64,000 nucleotides of DNA from Sanderia malayensis (Eukaryota; Cnidaria; Scyphozoa; Semaeostomeae; Pelagiidae): positions 2,408,488-2,472,487 of the forward strand of contig RQOL01000519.1 in assembly GCA_013076295.1 (NCBI GenBank). Direction: 5' to 3'. Below, one piece after another: positions 47,572 to 61,273 of this stretch. Position numbers and translations under genes: made by a program. The notes under the pieces are model-generated. The model was not told where the DNA came from. It saw only the letters and a program-made list of their open reading frames with translations, and did not search any database. Each line of letters opens with the position of its first letter. Positions within the stretch are counted from its first letter, which is position 1.

Positions 47572-50293
47572 TCAGTCAACCAAAATTTCCCTGTTTTTAT
47601 TCACGGTGTGCCGCTGACCAATTCTCGAATTCATCGTGGTCGCTTTGCCGAGCGTTCTCGCAAGGTCTCCGGATCGTATGTCGTTTTTGCCGATCTCATA
47701 CGAAGCCCCATACGTTGTTTCCAATGCATCCTTATAGCGCTGACTCTGTCTGCTCGTTGCATTGGCATTAGTAATATCATTGGTGCGGTTATACTCAGGA
47801 ATAGAGGGGCTTCTTGCGGCCGTCTCGTGATCAGCGTATTTTGGCACGGCTCCTTCGTAGTCGATGATATCAGCTACAGGGGAAGTCCGCTGACCACTGC
47901 CGCCAGTGCTCAGTCTTGTGAGGCCGTCGGCGACAGCATCCACACCGCTGTTATCATTCATGTAATCCGGATTTGTGAGCTTCATTCTCGTCTCCATGCA
48001 TTTTCCATCCAAGGCCAGTGAATTTGTCTTGATTGCAAGGTCTTCTTCGATCCTGGCCAAGTCTTTTAGCAAGCTTTCCAGTGCACTCTCGGCTGTCTCC
48101 AACTGTTTGATCAATGCTCGTATCGAACCGTCGATCTCACCGACCTCATAACAGAGCTGGTACTGTGGAATGTCTCTGCACAACTCAACGTTGGGTCTGT
48201 GGGTCCGATTGTCCAAGCGTGTCTGTGCCACCTGGTGGAGAGAGAGAGAGACACCCAACGTTTACACTGTGTACTATTTTAATCCGTTTAACAGGCAATG
48301 TGAACAGTCTTTTTTGTTTATCACGTAGCTGACTTATCAATAAAAGGGTGAGGAATATTTCGGATAGTTTCGATAGGGATTATTTGAGTATTTCAGATGA
48401 TTGTAGATCTTCCAAGGACTGAATTGTACTTATATTCTTAAAAAGGCATATAGAAGGTGTTTCCATGGAAGGTGAAGGTGTTAAAAGGTGTTTTCACCAG
48501 TGTCTAGAATCTACGAAAGCCAAACCTACCTTCATTGGTGCCATTTTTGCATCTATTGCTTCTCTCAGGCCTTGAATATCTTGCTCCAAGGTAGCAATCT
48601 CCTCCTTTGTCTATGAAGAAAAACAGTAAACAGTTTCATGGAACATTGCGACTAGCATAGCAATTAGACCGACCAGAGAATGGAAGGAATCGCGGACCCT
48701 TAGACTTACATTTCTTTGTTGCCATTGCAACTCGTTCTGTGCCTGTTTCGTATCTTGGATGCGTTTTCTGAAGGAGAATTCCGTTGCTCTCCGCTGAGCC
48801 TCGAGATCATTCTTCGTCTTCTCCAACGTTGCAAAGATAGCCTCTCTCAGGCGTTCCGATGCGTTCATCTCAGCCTCGGCACGGAGCTTGTTGTATTTGG
48901 AATGCGCATCCCAGGTTTCCGGAGTGACGCTACCCTTGATGATTCTGGTTGGGTTGATCTGGAAACCAATGTCATCCGAACCATTGTTCAATTCTGCACA
49001 CGTGTTGTCAATCTCCAATGCGGCCTTCTTGTCTATGACGTCACAGTACATCTGCTGGAATGCTTCTTGCAGCAGACTGAAATATTCAGATGCAAATCAA
49101 TTAACCCCATGAAATGTTAATCGCCATTAAAGTATTTGTCTTCGTTTTGTATTTGTTACCTGGCAAGTACAGAAGTCTAAAGGGCCAGCCTTCATAGCAA
49201 TGTGATAAACGTTTTTTTTGTAAGAAGCAAGCTTATTAAAAACCTTGTACTGGACACCCCAAAATATAAGAAGCTTTTAGAACTTGCAAGAAACTAAATA
49301 AGCAACTTCAGACGATTTTAGACAATATATTGACATTGATGTTTTTGTTTGTGTTAATTTGCTCTATTCACATTCCTATCATGTTCACTATTTTTATTTT
49401 CCTTCATTAAATTAAGAGACTTTTAAGAAACTTTTAGAACTGAAATGTGGCCAAAATTTAAGAAATTCTGCTACTGGTCCTTAAGCCAAGTTCTATAAAA
49501 ACCGTGTATGGTAAGGAAGCTTTTTCTCTTGCTGGTCTAGCACCCTAGATAGAGACTCAACAGGGACCAATTCCTGGTCCATCAAATGAAAGGAAGGTTG
49601 TGATATTGCTAGGATCAATATCAGGTACTTGCTCATCCAGTGCCTGTGCCACAAATTGCGTTGGGACTTACCATAATTGCTCAAAAGCTTCACTGACTTT
49701 CTGCTGCAACAAGGCTTTGATGCCTTCAATAACTTCAACTTCCTAGAATGGCAAATGATATTTTTAGATATTTTTTAGACAGATATTTTTAGAATATTAA
49801 CGAAAAGTGGTACTTCCAGCATCCATCTGGGTTATAATTTTAATCCATAAATTGGCAGTATACATCTTTCAAATACCTTATGTAGCTGCTCTTCAACACC
49901 ATCGCGAACCAAATCAATGCCAATTCTATTCTCTCTCAACATCAGACACTCGATAGCAACATCGAGAGGAAGTTGTTTTGCTTCCAAGGCCCGTTCTGTT
50001 TTCTCCTTTTCGACTTGAAGTGATTCGATTTCTTTATCCGTGTCGTTAAGGCATCTCTCCAATGCCTCCTTCCACTCATTGATATCGTCAATCCTCTTCT
50101 CCAACTTCGTGTTTGTGTCGTGCTGTGTCCATCTCGTATGGTTCTCCGTTTGATTTCTCAAACTTCGAGCATCTTGTCTGACAGTGTGTGAAGAATTTCT
50201 CAATCTTTCAGCGTTGGAGCTCACCAACTTGTTCGATGTTTTCCAATCTGAAACTGCATAGCGCGGAGGAAGCTTGCTACCCATCAAAGACAT
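47572..50293 (-). CDS. Tektin (tektin-3/4-like) with extended C-terminus
   Basis: Five exons, 531 residues: 50293-49877, 49742-49672, 49076-48710, 48610-48530 and 48231-47572. Long coiled-coil segments are typical of the family. Landmarks are WTQHDTNTKLEKR, RENRIGIDLVRD, VTPETWDAHSKYN, KVAQTRLDNRTHRP-type text and the canonical nonapeptide RPNVELCRD. Tektins polymerise inside ciliary and flagellar doublet microtubules. VTPETWDA suggests tektin-4, while other parts look like tektin-3, so the paralogue is left open. After the usual end (about GKCMETRMKL) there are roughly 115 further residues, rich in Ser, Thr, Asn and Arg, not normal for tektins. It is divergent from CCDC25, with 294 bp between start codons. 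Confidence 0.95.
49208..49506. mobile_element. Eroded MITE related to the CACGC family
   Basis: AAGAAGC/AAGAAAC-rich sequence bounded by ACGTTTTTTTT and inverted AAAAACCGTGTA, resembling 20232-20640 but diverged. It is in tektin intron 2. Confidence 0.45.
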
Positions 50294-50587
50294 TTCGTTT
50301 ATTATCTGTTGCTCAGAAGTGATCTGCTTGCAACCTTCTCAACTGAAGTTTTCTTGCTCAATAACAAGGTTTCCCATGCATGGACTGTTTTTCTCAAGTT
50401 GCTGTCATGGTGTTTGTGTATCCACAACAACTTATCGGACTGTCATAGAAACCAGATGAAAACGAGATTGTGATGTCGTAACGTTAAATCGGTAACGAGG
50501 CAATAGAAACATTGAATTTTCTTCCCATTTCTTCACACACGTGAACTTTTATTGACTGTATATGGGCAATTAATTTGGATTGAAAAT

Positions 50588-53415
50588 ATGGTATTCTACT
50601 TTACAAGCAATGGTAAGGATGTCTAGTAATTTTTAAGCCAAACCTTGAACTCCAGGATAGATCGGCATGAAGTTACGGAAGTTGCACCTATTGTATTTTA
50701 ACTTTTCCAATACATCTTACAATAGTAATCAATCACATTTAAATTTTTTGATTTTGCAAACTATCATCATAAATTTTTATTCAAATTTCAGTTGTTTCTC
50801 CTCCAATTTTGATTTATATGGGAAGAGATAAACACGAAAGTAAGTAAGCTAATCAATCAGATAATTTAAGTGCAGAAAATACATTTTATTTCTAAATGAT
50901 GTGGGTTAGTTAGAGTTGGTATGCCACATTTCACAATCTCATATTTACTTACTTTTTTCTATCCTTGTAGATGAAGAACTTATTAAATGGGGATGGCCAG
51001 AAGATATATGGTTAGCAGGATATTTTGTTTCAAATGCTATTTCAGCTCAGTTTTTATGCAACTATCTCATTGAACTTATTTTCACACAGATTCACAGATA
51101 TGGTTTTTGTTCTTTGAGAATTGGAATAATCCAGTTTCTTGATTTTCAATAATGTTCTCTTTTATCTAAGGTTTCATGTAGACAAAATGTCATCTGCTCA
51201 CGTTTATTTAAGACTCCCAGAGGTAGGATTGTCTTTGTCAAACAAATTAAACTCTCTTTGCTACAACAACCCCAATTTTTGAACTGATTTGTTACTTTAA
51301 CTAACAACAGCTGATCAATTTTTTTATATTGTCACACTTTTAATTATTAGTAAAAGTTTTTGTTATTGATGATTTTTCTGTTTTTGCCAGGGACAAACTA
51401 TTGATGACATTCCAACTGAAGCATTAATTGACTGTGCTCAACTTACAAAAGCTAATAGCATCCAAGGCCAGTTGCTACCTTTGCTGAGATTTCATTAATT
51501 CTTGATCGTTAAAAGTTTACTGTATTGCCTCCAATAAGTGCCCCGGCACGTATCAAATATTTTGCAAAATTAGGTGGGCGCTTGTCACAGTCCTGAAGAT
51601 TAAATTCAAACAACCTCAAAAACAAAAGAATAATTTTATATAGTTCCGAATTTTATTCAATAACAAGCAGTCAAGATCAACTTCAACTGCTGATCTTGAC
51701 TGCATTGTGTTAAAATATTATTGAGAATATCCAGACTTCAGAGAAAACACACGATCATATAAACGAGTTCAAGCAATAATAAAATCAGATTATAAAGAGA
51801 AAGTCTCTAACGAAAAACGTGTTCACAGCATGAAGCTGAAACCTAAAACTAACTGTCAATCATTTTATAGAACGTGAGTCATTATTATGCTAACACATTG
51901 CATTTATATATTGCTTTTAATGACTTTGATTCTAATGGCAGCTTTAGGGGCCTGTTGTTTTGTCTATTTTATAAAATTGTTCATCTGTGCTTCCAATTTG
52001 TAATACACACCTCAGTACCATGTCCATCTATTGTGTTATGATTTTAACTGTAATGGAGGTGACTTCCAATGTATCTTTACAGATTCATTTTTTCTTACTT
52101 TAGGTTCAAAATGCAATGATGTTGCTATTGTTTACACACCTTGGTCAAATTTAAAGAAAACTGCAGACATGGACGTTGGACAAATTGGATTTCACAAAAA
52201 TAAATTAGTAAGGCAACATGTTTTTTACCTGTCTTTTTATTTACATTTGAACTTTGAGATGTCAAAACACAGAAGCAATTTTAGAAGTTATTTGAATTGC
52301 AGTGTTATTAAGTTATCAAATTGTCGATATTTAAGCGTGCATGGAACATAAAGCAATCAAGTGAAGCAAAGAGAATTTGATTTCAATGGTTGTCAAGGTG
52401 TATCCTCAGATTCTGGGCAATGTAATTCAGTGATTCATGCTGTTATTCTTTTGCCTTTCATGTAACATTATTCTATTTCAGGTTAAAACAGTGATGGTAG
52501 AGAAAAAAGTAAATGAAATTATAAACAGATTGAATAAGACTAAAGAAGAGAAAGATCCAAACTTTAGAGCACTTCGTGAGGAAAGAGACAGAAAGGAGAG
52601 ATTAGAGCAGAGAAAGCAGCAACAACAACAGGTATCTTTAATCAATTAGACTCGATAAGAGTTTGTTTGAAGTTAGAATTATTTGTTCTGGCATTACCAG
52701 AATGATATTGAAGAGAGGTAATTTGTAATAAAGGTCCATTGAAAATTCACTGAAAAGTCCTTAACCACTAGGCTACACCACCACATGGGAACTGAATGTG
52801 TTTTGGTCTACTTTTCTGATGATATCATGCCTTTTTTGTTTAGAAAGCTAAAGAAAAAGAGCTGCAAGAAGAAAAGAGAAAAGAAGCAGAAGAAAGGTTT
52901 GAAAATATCTATAATATAAATATTTATTTTGTTTGTTTATCAGTGGATAGCATCCATGTAACCCACATCTAATGGGCCAGACTAACCTAACACAGTGTAG
53001 TACATTGGAACTTCTATTAGCATACACTTTAATACACTTTTAAGCAACAGTGTTTCCTGAATTTTCAAAATAAGTCACCTCAAGCATGATCTATGCAACT
53101 GATATTTTTCTGCAACTGATAAAATTATCTAGGTGTCTGTTAGAATTACACGTGTCTCTAATACGTAGCTTGTTTCCATTGTATTTATTGTTTGTAACAA
53201 GTTAAGTTATCTTCGCAAAATATTTGTTTATCAATTGTAGGAGCTATGATAGATTAATGACAGAAGATGCTATGGTTTCAAATAAGGTGTTGGAAATTAT
53301 CTTCATGTTTCACGTATGTTTTAAACATTCAGGTTGTATTTCAACTTTGTTATCATGTGGGTCTGTATCTCATTTGTTTTAGTGCAATGCAAATCTAGAA
53401 GATGACTTCATGTAA
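50588..53415 (+). CDS. CCDC25: CCDC25 (NFACT-R domain protein)
   Basis: Ten phase-consistent exons, 208 residues, equal to the human length: 50588-50612, 50792-50839, 50971-51010, 51171-51222, 51391-51466, 52104-52207, 52482-52631, 52844-52896, 53241-53286 and 53383-53415. Highly conserved blocks are [39 protein letters not shown] text (here [22 protein letters not shown]), a charged coiled coil, RSYDRLM and the C-terminal DDFM. The domain is the NFACT RNA-binding fold; in mammals the protein also senses extracellular DNA. The exon 5 donor is AAG|GCCAGT, a GC type, the only solution keeping phase with exon 6. AATAAA lies at 53718. Confidence 0.96.
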
Positions 53416-53751
53416 AGATCCATTTAAATAACTACCTGGTGTATGTGAAAAATGTGAAAACCCTCGAAATTGTACAAGTCAGAAATTTAAGCTACCCTAC
53501 AAAGGACAACCTATTGCAACATAAAAAAACTTATAGCATTATGGTATGCAATACTTATTTTCCAATTTCCAAAGTGTTGCATGTCTATTTTTAAATCTGC
53601 AGTATTTATTTCTTTCTTTTAGTCCCAGGATGGTTAACAACATTGAATGTTTAAGAATTAATTGTTAGAGGAATGGTTTTTATGATTGGAATTTTATAGG
53701 CAAGGCTGTTTCATTGAAATAAATGTATTTATTTCATGATTTAAACATAAA

Positions 53752-54247
53752 TTAGACACTCTATGGCAACATTGAGAGGAAGTTGTTTTGCTTCCAAGGC
53801 CTATTCTATTTTCTCCATGTCAACCTGAAGTGAGTTGCATAGGCGCCGACTACGTGGGGGCTTGGGGGCTCAAGCCCCCTCTGGAAATTTCTATGAGGGG
53901 GCTCAGCCCCCCCTGGGAATTTTGTCAGGGATCTGAAAAAACACGTTTATTTTATTGAAGAAACACTAATCAAAGAATTGAACTGATGATACTGTAGACC
54001 CTGATGTTATATCTGTTTTATTGCAATGTTTTGTGTTTTATTATACATAATACACATGTATATTGTACGTTATGAAAAATGACAGGGAGTTTTTCTACCT
54101 TTTTATTTTTCCAACTTTTTTTTTAATTTTGAGCCCCCCCTGGGAAAAATAAAAGTCGGCGCCTATGGTGAGTTGATTTCTTTATCTGTATCAACAAGAT
54201 ATCTCTCTAGTGCCTCCACTCAATGATATAGTCAATTATTTTCTGTA
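53752..54247 (-). pseudogene. Tektin exon-1 fragment pseudogene, split by a MITE
   Basis: Plus-strand 53752-53837 and 54168-54247 match tektin exon 1 (49942-50104) at roughly 80% by eye, including AAGTTGTTTTGCTTCCAAGG. The fragment spans about 155 bp, is in the same orientation as the tektin gene 3.7 kb away, and has small indels. A 330-bp element and its 8-bp target duplication interrupt it. Confidence 0.88.
53838..54167. mobile_element. hAT-type MITE with 8-bp target duplication
   Basis: Termini CATAGGCGCCGACT and AGTCGGCGCCTATG. Flanks are exact GTGAGTTG at 53830-53837 and 54168-54175. GGGGGCTCAGCCCCCC tracts lie inside. Removing it restores the tektin-like sequence with no gap, which confirms the boundaries. 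Confidence 0.93.
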
Positions 54248-54472
54248 TAGAAAGCCCACTTTTGATGAAACTTTCAAATTTCTTATAAACTTGTGGTTTT
54301 CATTGTAGCCAAATATTTAGGTCACTCCAGTTTAATCACCACAGAAGCCAAAAAGAGTTGACAAATAAATTTCTGATGCATTCAAAATGTTCTATGTACA
54401 CAATAGATTGCAAAATCTGCCAGCAATTCACATAAAATACGCAAAGGTGGATGCAAGCTTAAATTCATGTGT

Positions 54473-55156
54473 TCATCCATACATCATTTCAGCCATGGCT
54501 GACATTGGTTTTGGGAAGTGTAGAATTTGTTCTAGATATCCTGCAAGTTCGCTTGGAGTTGTGTTATCAAAGTCATCTTGTTTACAACCTTGCATCAACA
54601 GCTCTGCATTTCTAGACTCGATGCTACAGGATCTTGTGATAGTTACAGGCATGTCTTCTGATGCTTGTAATTCAAGTTTTTCATTGTTTGATGCTTGGCT
54701 GGTAACTGAACACGCTTCAACTGTGCTAACTGCTGTTTTTAAGGGTGATGCTAACGCTCTAGACAGCTTCAATCTTCCTTCTCTTACTATGGGTTTTTGC
54801 TCACTAGTTTTCAGTGTCTTGTGAATCATATCTTTCTGTTTAAAGTTGTCTTCTGTGTTGCTCTGCTGTCTGCTTAGTTGGGATACTTTCCGTGGGCATT
54901 TCTTACTAAAATTTATCCAAAAATAAATTTTAATGGATACCTGATATATTAAACTTTTATCTAGCAGTCTCACCTTAATAAAATAAATGAATCAATAAAT
55001 CATGTTTTACAAAAATATTAATGGGTCTTGGCCTAGATTAGGCCCTACAAATTAAACATTTTTAAGGTACCTCGTACTCCTTGTGCTGCCGACTCTGAGT
55101 TTTTTTAGTTTGCCAAATATGTGCTCCATATCTTCGTCTATGTTGTTCTTCTCCAT
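54473..55156 (-). CDS. OSER1: OSER1-like oxidative-stress-responsive serine-rich protein
   Basis: Two exons, 55156-55071 and 54905-54473, joined in phase 2, give 172 residues. The N-terminus HIFGKLKKLRV matches the FKKLRV element of OSER1. The C-terminus ELAGYLEQILHFPKPMSAMAEMMYG matches the family's signature ending (xLSGYxEyyLyIPKkMSxMAEMMY pattern). The middle is polar and low in conservation. Vertebrate OSER1 is a FOXO-responsive, largely disordered nuclear protein. This copy is shorter than the human protein (about 290). Assignment rests on the two conserved ends. Confidence 0.78.
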
Positions 55157-56142
55157 TTTGCTCCCGTTCCCTTCAGTCGATTCAAGCTTTTTTCATTCCC
55201 TATTCAGTTAGTAGTTTGTAGTGGCCACTTCCCACAAACTTGCATCAGTTGTTGAAAGAAAACATCTGACGGTGTTATTATTTTTGGCGTTGTCATTGTC
55301 GTGTCGTCGTGCTTATCGCGAACGAGGCTGGATTAATTCAATAACGAGGTTTCGTGGTAAAATTAAAAAATTTTCCAAGTTGAAACGACCCACGCTTGGG
55401 TTAATAAAAGACTTTAATGATACGTTAGCAGTTAGCAGTGCCTGAAAATTGGCAAATGACATAGGCCTTATTGGAAAGGTTAGTAGTAGTCTTTTGTGTA
55501 TTTTCTAAACTATGTTCGTTTCTTTTGCAGTGCGCAAAAACGAGCTTCCCACTGCTGCACTTGCTGACATGACAAGGGTTGTCCTAAAACGCCCACTTTC
55601 AAGTTATAGGCCTATTTAAACACCATTAAAATGTATATGGCCCATTTGAAAACAACGTGCCCATATGAAGAATTGCGTTGCTTTTATGTTTAATTCTGCT
55701 GTTTATCTGCTCCTTGTAGACCCAAATCTAAGCAGATCTGAGCAAGAGCAAGAATGACATGACATCACCGAAAGAACAAAACAATGCAAACTAATTCATA
55801 TTACAGCTAGGTAAGAAATATCAATAATTTATCAATATCAATATATAATATTCTTGAATATATTTATATGCTGGTCAGGTGTTAACTCTGTCAAAAAGTA
55901 TGGATTTCCCACTGCATTTCTCACAATAGCTCTTTACTTAGTTTTGTTATCCAGTGATCTAATCTCCCCATTACCCACTCAAGGTCTTATTCAATTTCCT
56001 ATTCCACGATTCCATATTCCAGATTTTATAAATAGTCTCGTCGGCAGATTTTCTTCAACCTAATAACTCTGTTTATAACTTCAAGCAAGTAAGCAAATTG
56101 TCTGAATATTGCGAATGTAAAACTTGACGAAAGAGCCCAACC
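55157..56142. other. Intergenic gap
   Basis: A plus-strand frame at 55221-55445 has no ATG and no recognisable domain. A few potential splice-like sites exist, but no gene can be supported. Confidence 0.5.
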
Positions 56143-57029
56143 TCACACCATAATCGGTTGATTTATGATCTTCATTGGAAATGTCGGTATGGCTTTTCCA
56201 ACAATGGTCAGGTCTGGCTCCTCGTATCTGATTGGCACACTTGCCACTACCTGCAATTCCAGTGTCGATTCTGATGTTATCATATTTTTGTATTCGTCAT
56301 CATTCATCGCCTCCTCCGCAGCGATAACTTCGACATGCGCCTCCTTCAATCTCTCTTCAACTACTTTTTTGAAAACCCCACCAGATGATGCAGATGAGGA
56401 TGGTAATATTGTGTCGAATGTTTTTGCCACATCTGCAAACAAAATTCTCAAATCTAATATCTATATCTACACTTTTCTATTTATATAATACCCGTTTTTA
56501 TGAAGGTTTTTTGAGCGAGTTTGCTGGTTATTCTTGCTGACATTTCTCCCATCTTCACATTTTGTAGTGGCCAATTTATATAGTTCCTTTTATTTATTTG
56601 AACAAACTGCTTTATGTGGTGTTCAGTATTGGCGTTAAAGTTAAGCTTTTTAAGAAGCTATGATGGCCAAAAACTTAAGGATTTTTTGTTCAAGGCTGAA
56701 GAAAAATTAAGAGTCTGTGAAAGTTCAATTCTTAAAAAAATCCCATTCTATACGGCTTGGTTTACAAATTATAGCATGTGCTTTTAGAAAGTCAACGTTG
56801 AATGAAAGTCACGTTAAGAGTAGCTATTTTTGCTTGCAAGAACATTTTATCTGGGTACCATTTACCCATTTTACCATGCAATGCAATGTATACCTTATAT
56901 GCAATGACTCATTCTTACCTCCAGTCGCTGCTCCAGGGTATCTCCAGTTGTAATCAAACTTCTCTGTTGCTTGAGATGCAAAACATGAATGTGTTTGGCC
57001 CATTTTTCTACAATATACTTCGTATTCAA
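56143..57029 (-). CDS. Unrecognised gene, two 3' exons
   Basis: Exon 57029-56919 and exon 56432-56143 join in phase 1 (CTGGAG|GTAAGA and TTTGCAG|AT), with a stop at 56143. Visible protein, about 133 residues: EYEVYCRKMGQTHSCF, then KFDYNWRYPGAATG, DVAKTFDTILPSSSASSGG, a charged helix KKVVEERLKEAHVEVIAAEE, and a C-terminal stretch VPIRYEEPDLTIVGKAIPTF. The frame of the first exon was chosen because it alone fits the phase; the other open frame fails. The 5' exon(s) were not found. No family recognised, no signal peptide or membrane helix seen. Confidence 0.6.
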
Positions 57030-58012
57030 CTGTATTCGTGATGGTTTTTTAGACAGATTGCCAACGAGTCGAACTGGATTCAACGAATAGCAGTGATCTC
57101 GTTACGCGTTCTTTTTACGTTCTCGTAAATGATTCGAGTTTCCAAACTGCGAGTTTCGTTCTAAAACGCTCTTCGTAAATGCGAATTTCGAATGGATGAC
57201 GACAACGCCTTGAAACTTGAAAATAGCACCATATGAAAACTTGAACATATTTGATTCAACTCTGTTTATTAGAAGTCAATTTCATCTTTATCATTGAAAA
57301 TTTTGTTTTGCTTAGTAACGTATCATGATATGTTTCCAGTAAATAGATCAAAAAGGAGTTTTTTCAAAAATAGACCCAATGAATTAACAACGAATTTTGC
57401 CGTGCAATGATAAATTAACTGTTGTTTACCAACATGTATAAGCCGTTACAACTATTAATACAAATACAAATTGATCACGAAATAACTATTAATACATAAT
57501 ATCTTTCACAGAAATATCAAGATGAAATAATCGCCAGACATGTAGTGCTGCGAGGCAGTAAGCAACAGCTGCATGGAAGGAGCGATGGAATCAGCAAATG
57601 TAACTTGCAGAGAAATTAATGAAATAACTTCTTCAATGGCATTGGGAGAAAATCCCATTTATTCATCTAACGGTATGTACTGGTAATATATTGTTTTGTT
57701 TTCACCAGTTCCTTAGAGTTTAATAATAGTTTTTTTCTCTGTGCGATACCCACGCAACGCGTCTATTGTCTCAATAACAATCTACGATTCAATGTCCATT
57801 TTTCTGATACAATTCTCTGATTCAGCCTTGAAGAGCAAGCTCTAACCATCGAAACCGAGCGAGTATGTGACTTCTACATGAACATTATTATGATCATCAT
57901 GTGCTGCTGTCAGTCCAGTTAATGTTAGTGATCCAGCCAGCATTTAGCTTTGCGACGCATGCCTGTTACAATGTTATGAATCTGTCATCCGACTGGCATC
58001 GTTGCAATCGCG
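57030..58012. other. Gap containing possible exons
   Basis: Expected to hold the 5' exon of the 56143-57029 gene and the PPP1R42 3' UTR. A plus-strand candidate exon lies at 57573-57672 (separate entry). Nothing else is supported. Confidence 0.45.
57573..57672 (+). CDS. Candidate first exon of an unplaced gene
   Basis: ATG followed by 33 codons (MEGAMESANVTCREINEITS...) ending in a strong donor ACG|GTATGT in phase 1. No matching downstream exon was found, so it may be spurious or belong to a gene nested with PPP1R42. Confidence 0.25.
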
Positions 58013-60427
<2,415 letters not shown>

Positions 60428-61273
60428 ATTTTTGTCATTATTTTACGTTCATCAGAGTAGGTAATCATATGAATATGAATCAGTGTTCGTTATTAGGCCA
60501 TACAGGTAGTATTGTCATGGTGACGATGGTTTCATTTCATCGCTCCTTCTTCGTTATCCTCCGCAAAGAAACTTGGACTTTTGAAGGAACAGGACCCTGG
60601 GGAACTTATTTATAACGTTCCTTAATGATAAACCTCTGGCATTGACATTATCTTGACAATTAATTAGCTTTCACTACTTCAAAAATTTAACATTTTCCTC
60701 GCACTAATACACAACTCAAATTACTATTGCACCAAATTGCTTTAAGAGCGTTTCTATTTATCATTCCCGGCTGATATCCGAAAATAAACATCACAAACTT
60801 TCGATAATTTGTTAAGGGCATGGATGGTCGCTTTTTATTTACAAAAGAGCAATATCTTTCATTTCATTTGGTCCGCAGTTCAATGGGGCTGGCACTGGCT
60901 TAGCTAACGTATGCATTTCTGACATTCATAGCTACGTTTCCAACAGGCCGGTCTTCAAGCGTATTTCGTAGTATTGTGTGAGACTAGGTTCAATACAGTA
61001 TTCACTTGCTAGTATTCATTCACTAATATATCGAGTGAATTTATGTTTGTTTGTGACAAGCCCCGTGTGCGATGTTGATTCGTTGCTATTCACTGACCCG
61101 TGTCACTTTGAATCAATCCGATGAATTGAAAACTGAATCTATGACTGAACACTGATCAACACACATTGGCTCGCTCACACTGAAACGAGGCTCTCGAGCT
61201 GGCTTTCTGATGCAGGAGCGGCGCGAGAATTCTGGTGCTTGCGAAAACAAACGTAAATTAATAACAATAAACC
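60428..61273. other. Divergent upstream region PPP1R42/lectin
   Basis: 846 bp between start codons; no gene or clear repeat seen. Presumed to hold both promoters. Confidence 0.5.

Noticed and set aside
55221..55445. Plus-strand 74-residue ORF opposite the OSER1-like upstream region
   Set aside because: Begins at GTG, no recognisable domain, no acceptor/donor logic.
57030..57083. Longer minus-strand frame over 56919-57083 (VGNLSKKPSRIQL...)
   Set aside because: Ends in phase 0 and cannot join the phase-1 next exon; it has no ATG either. The alternative frame fits.
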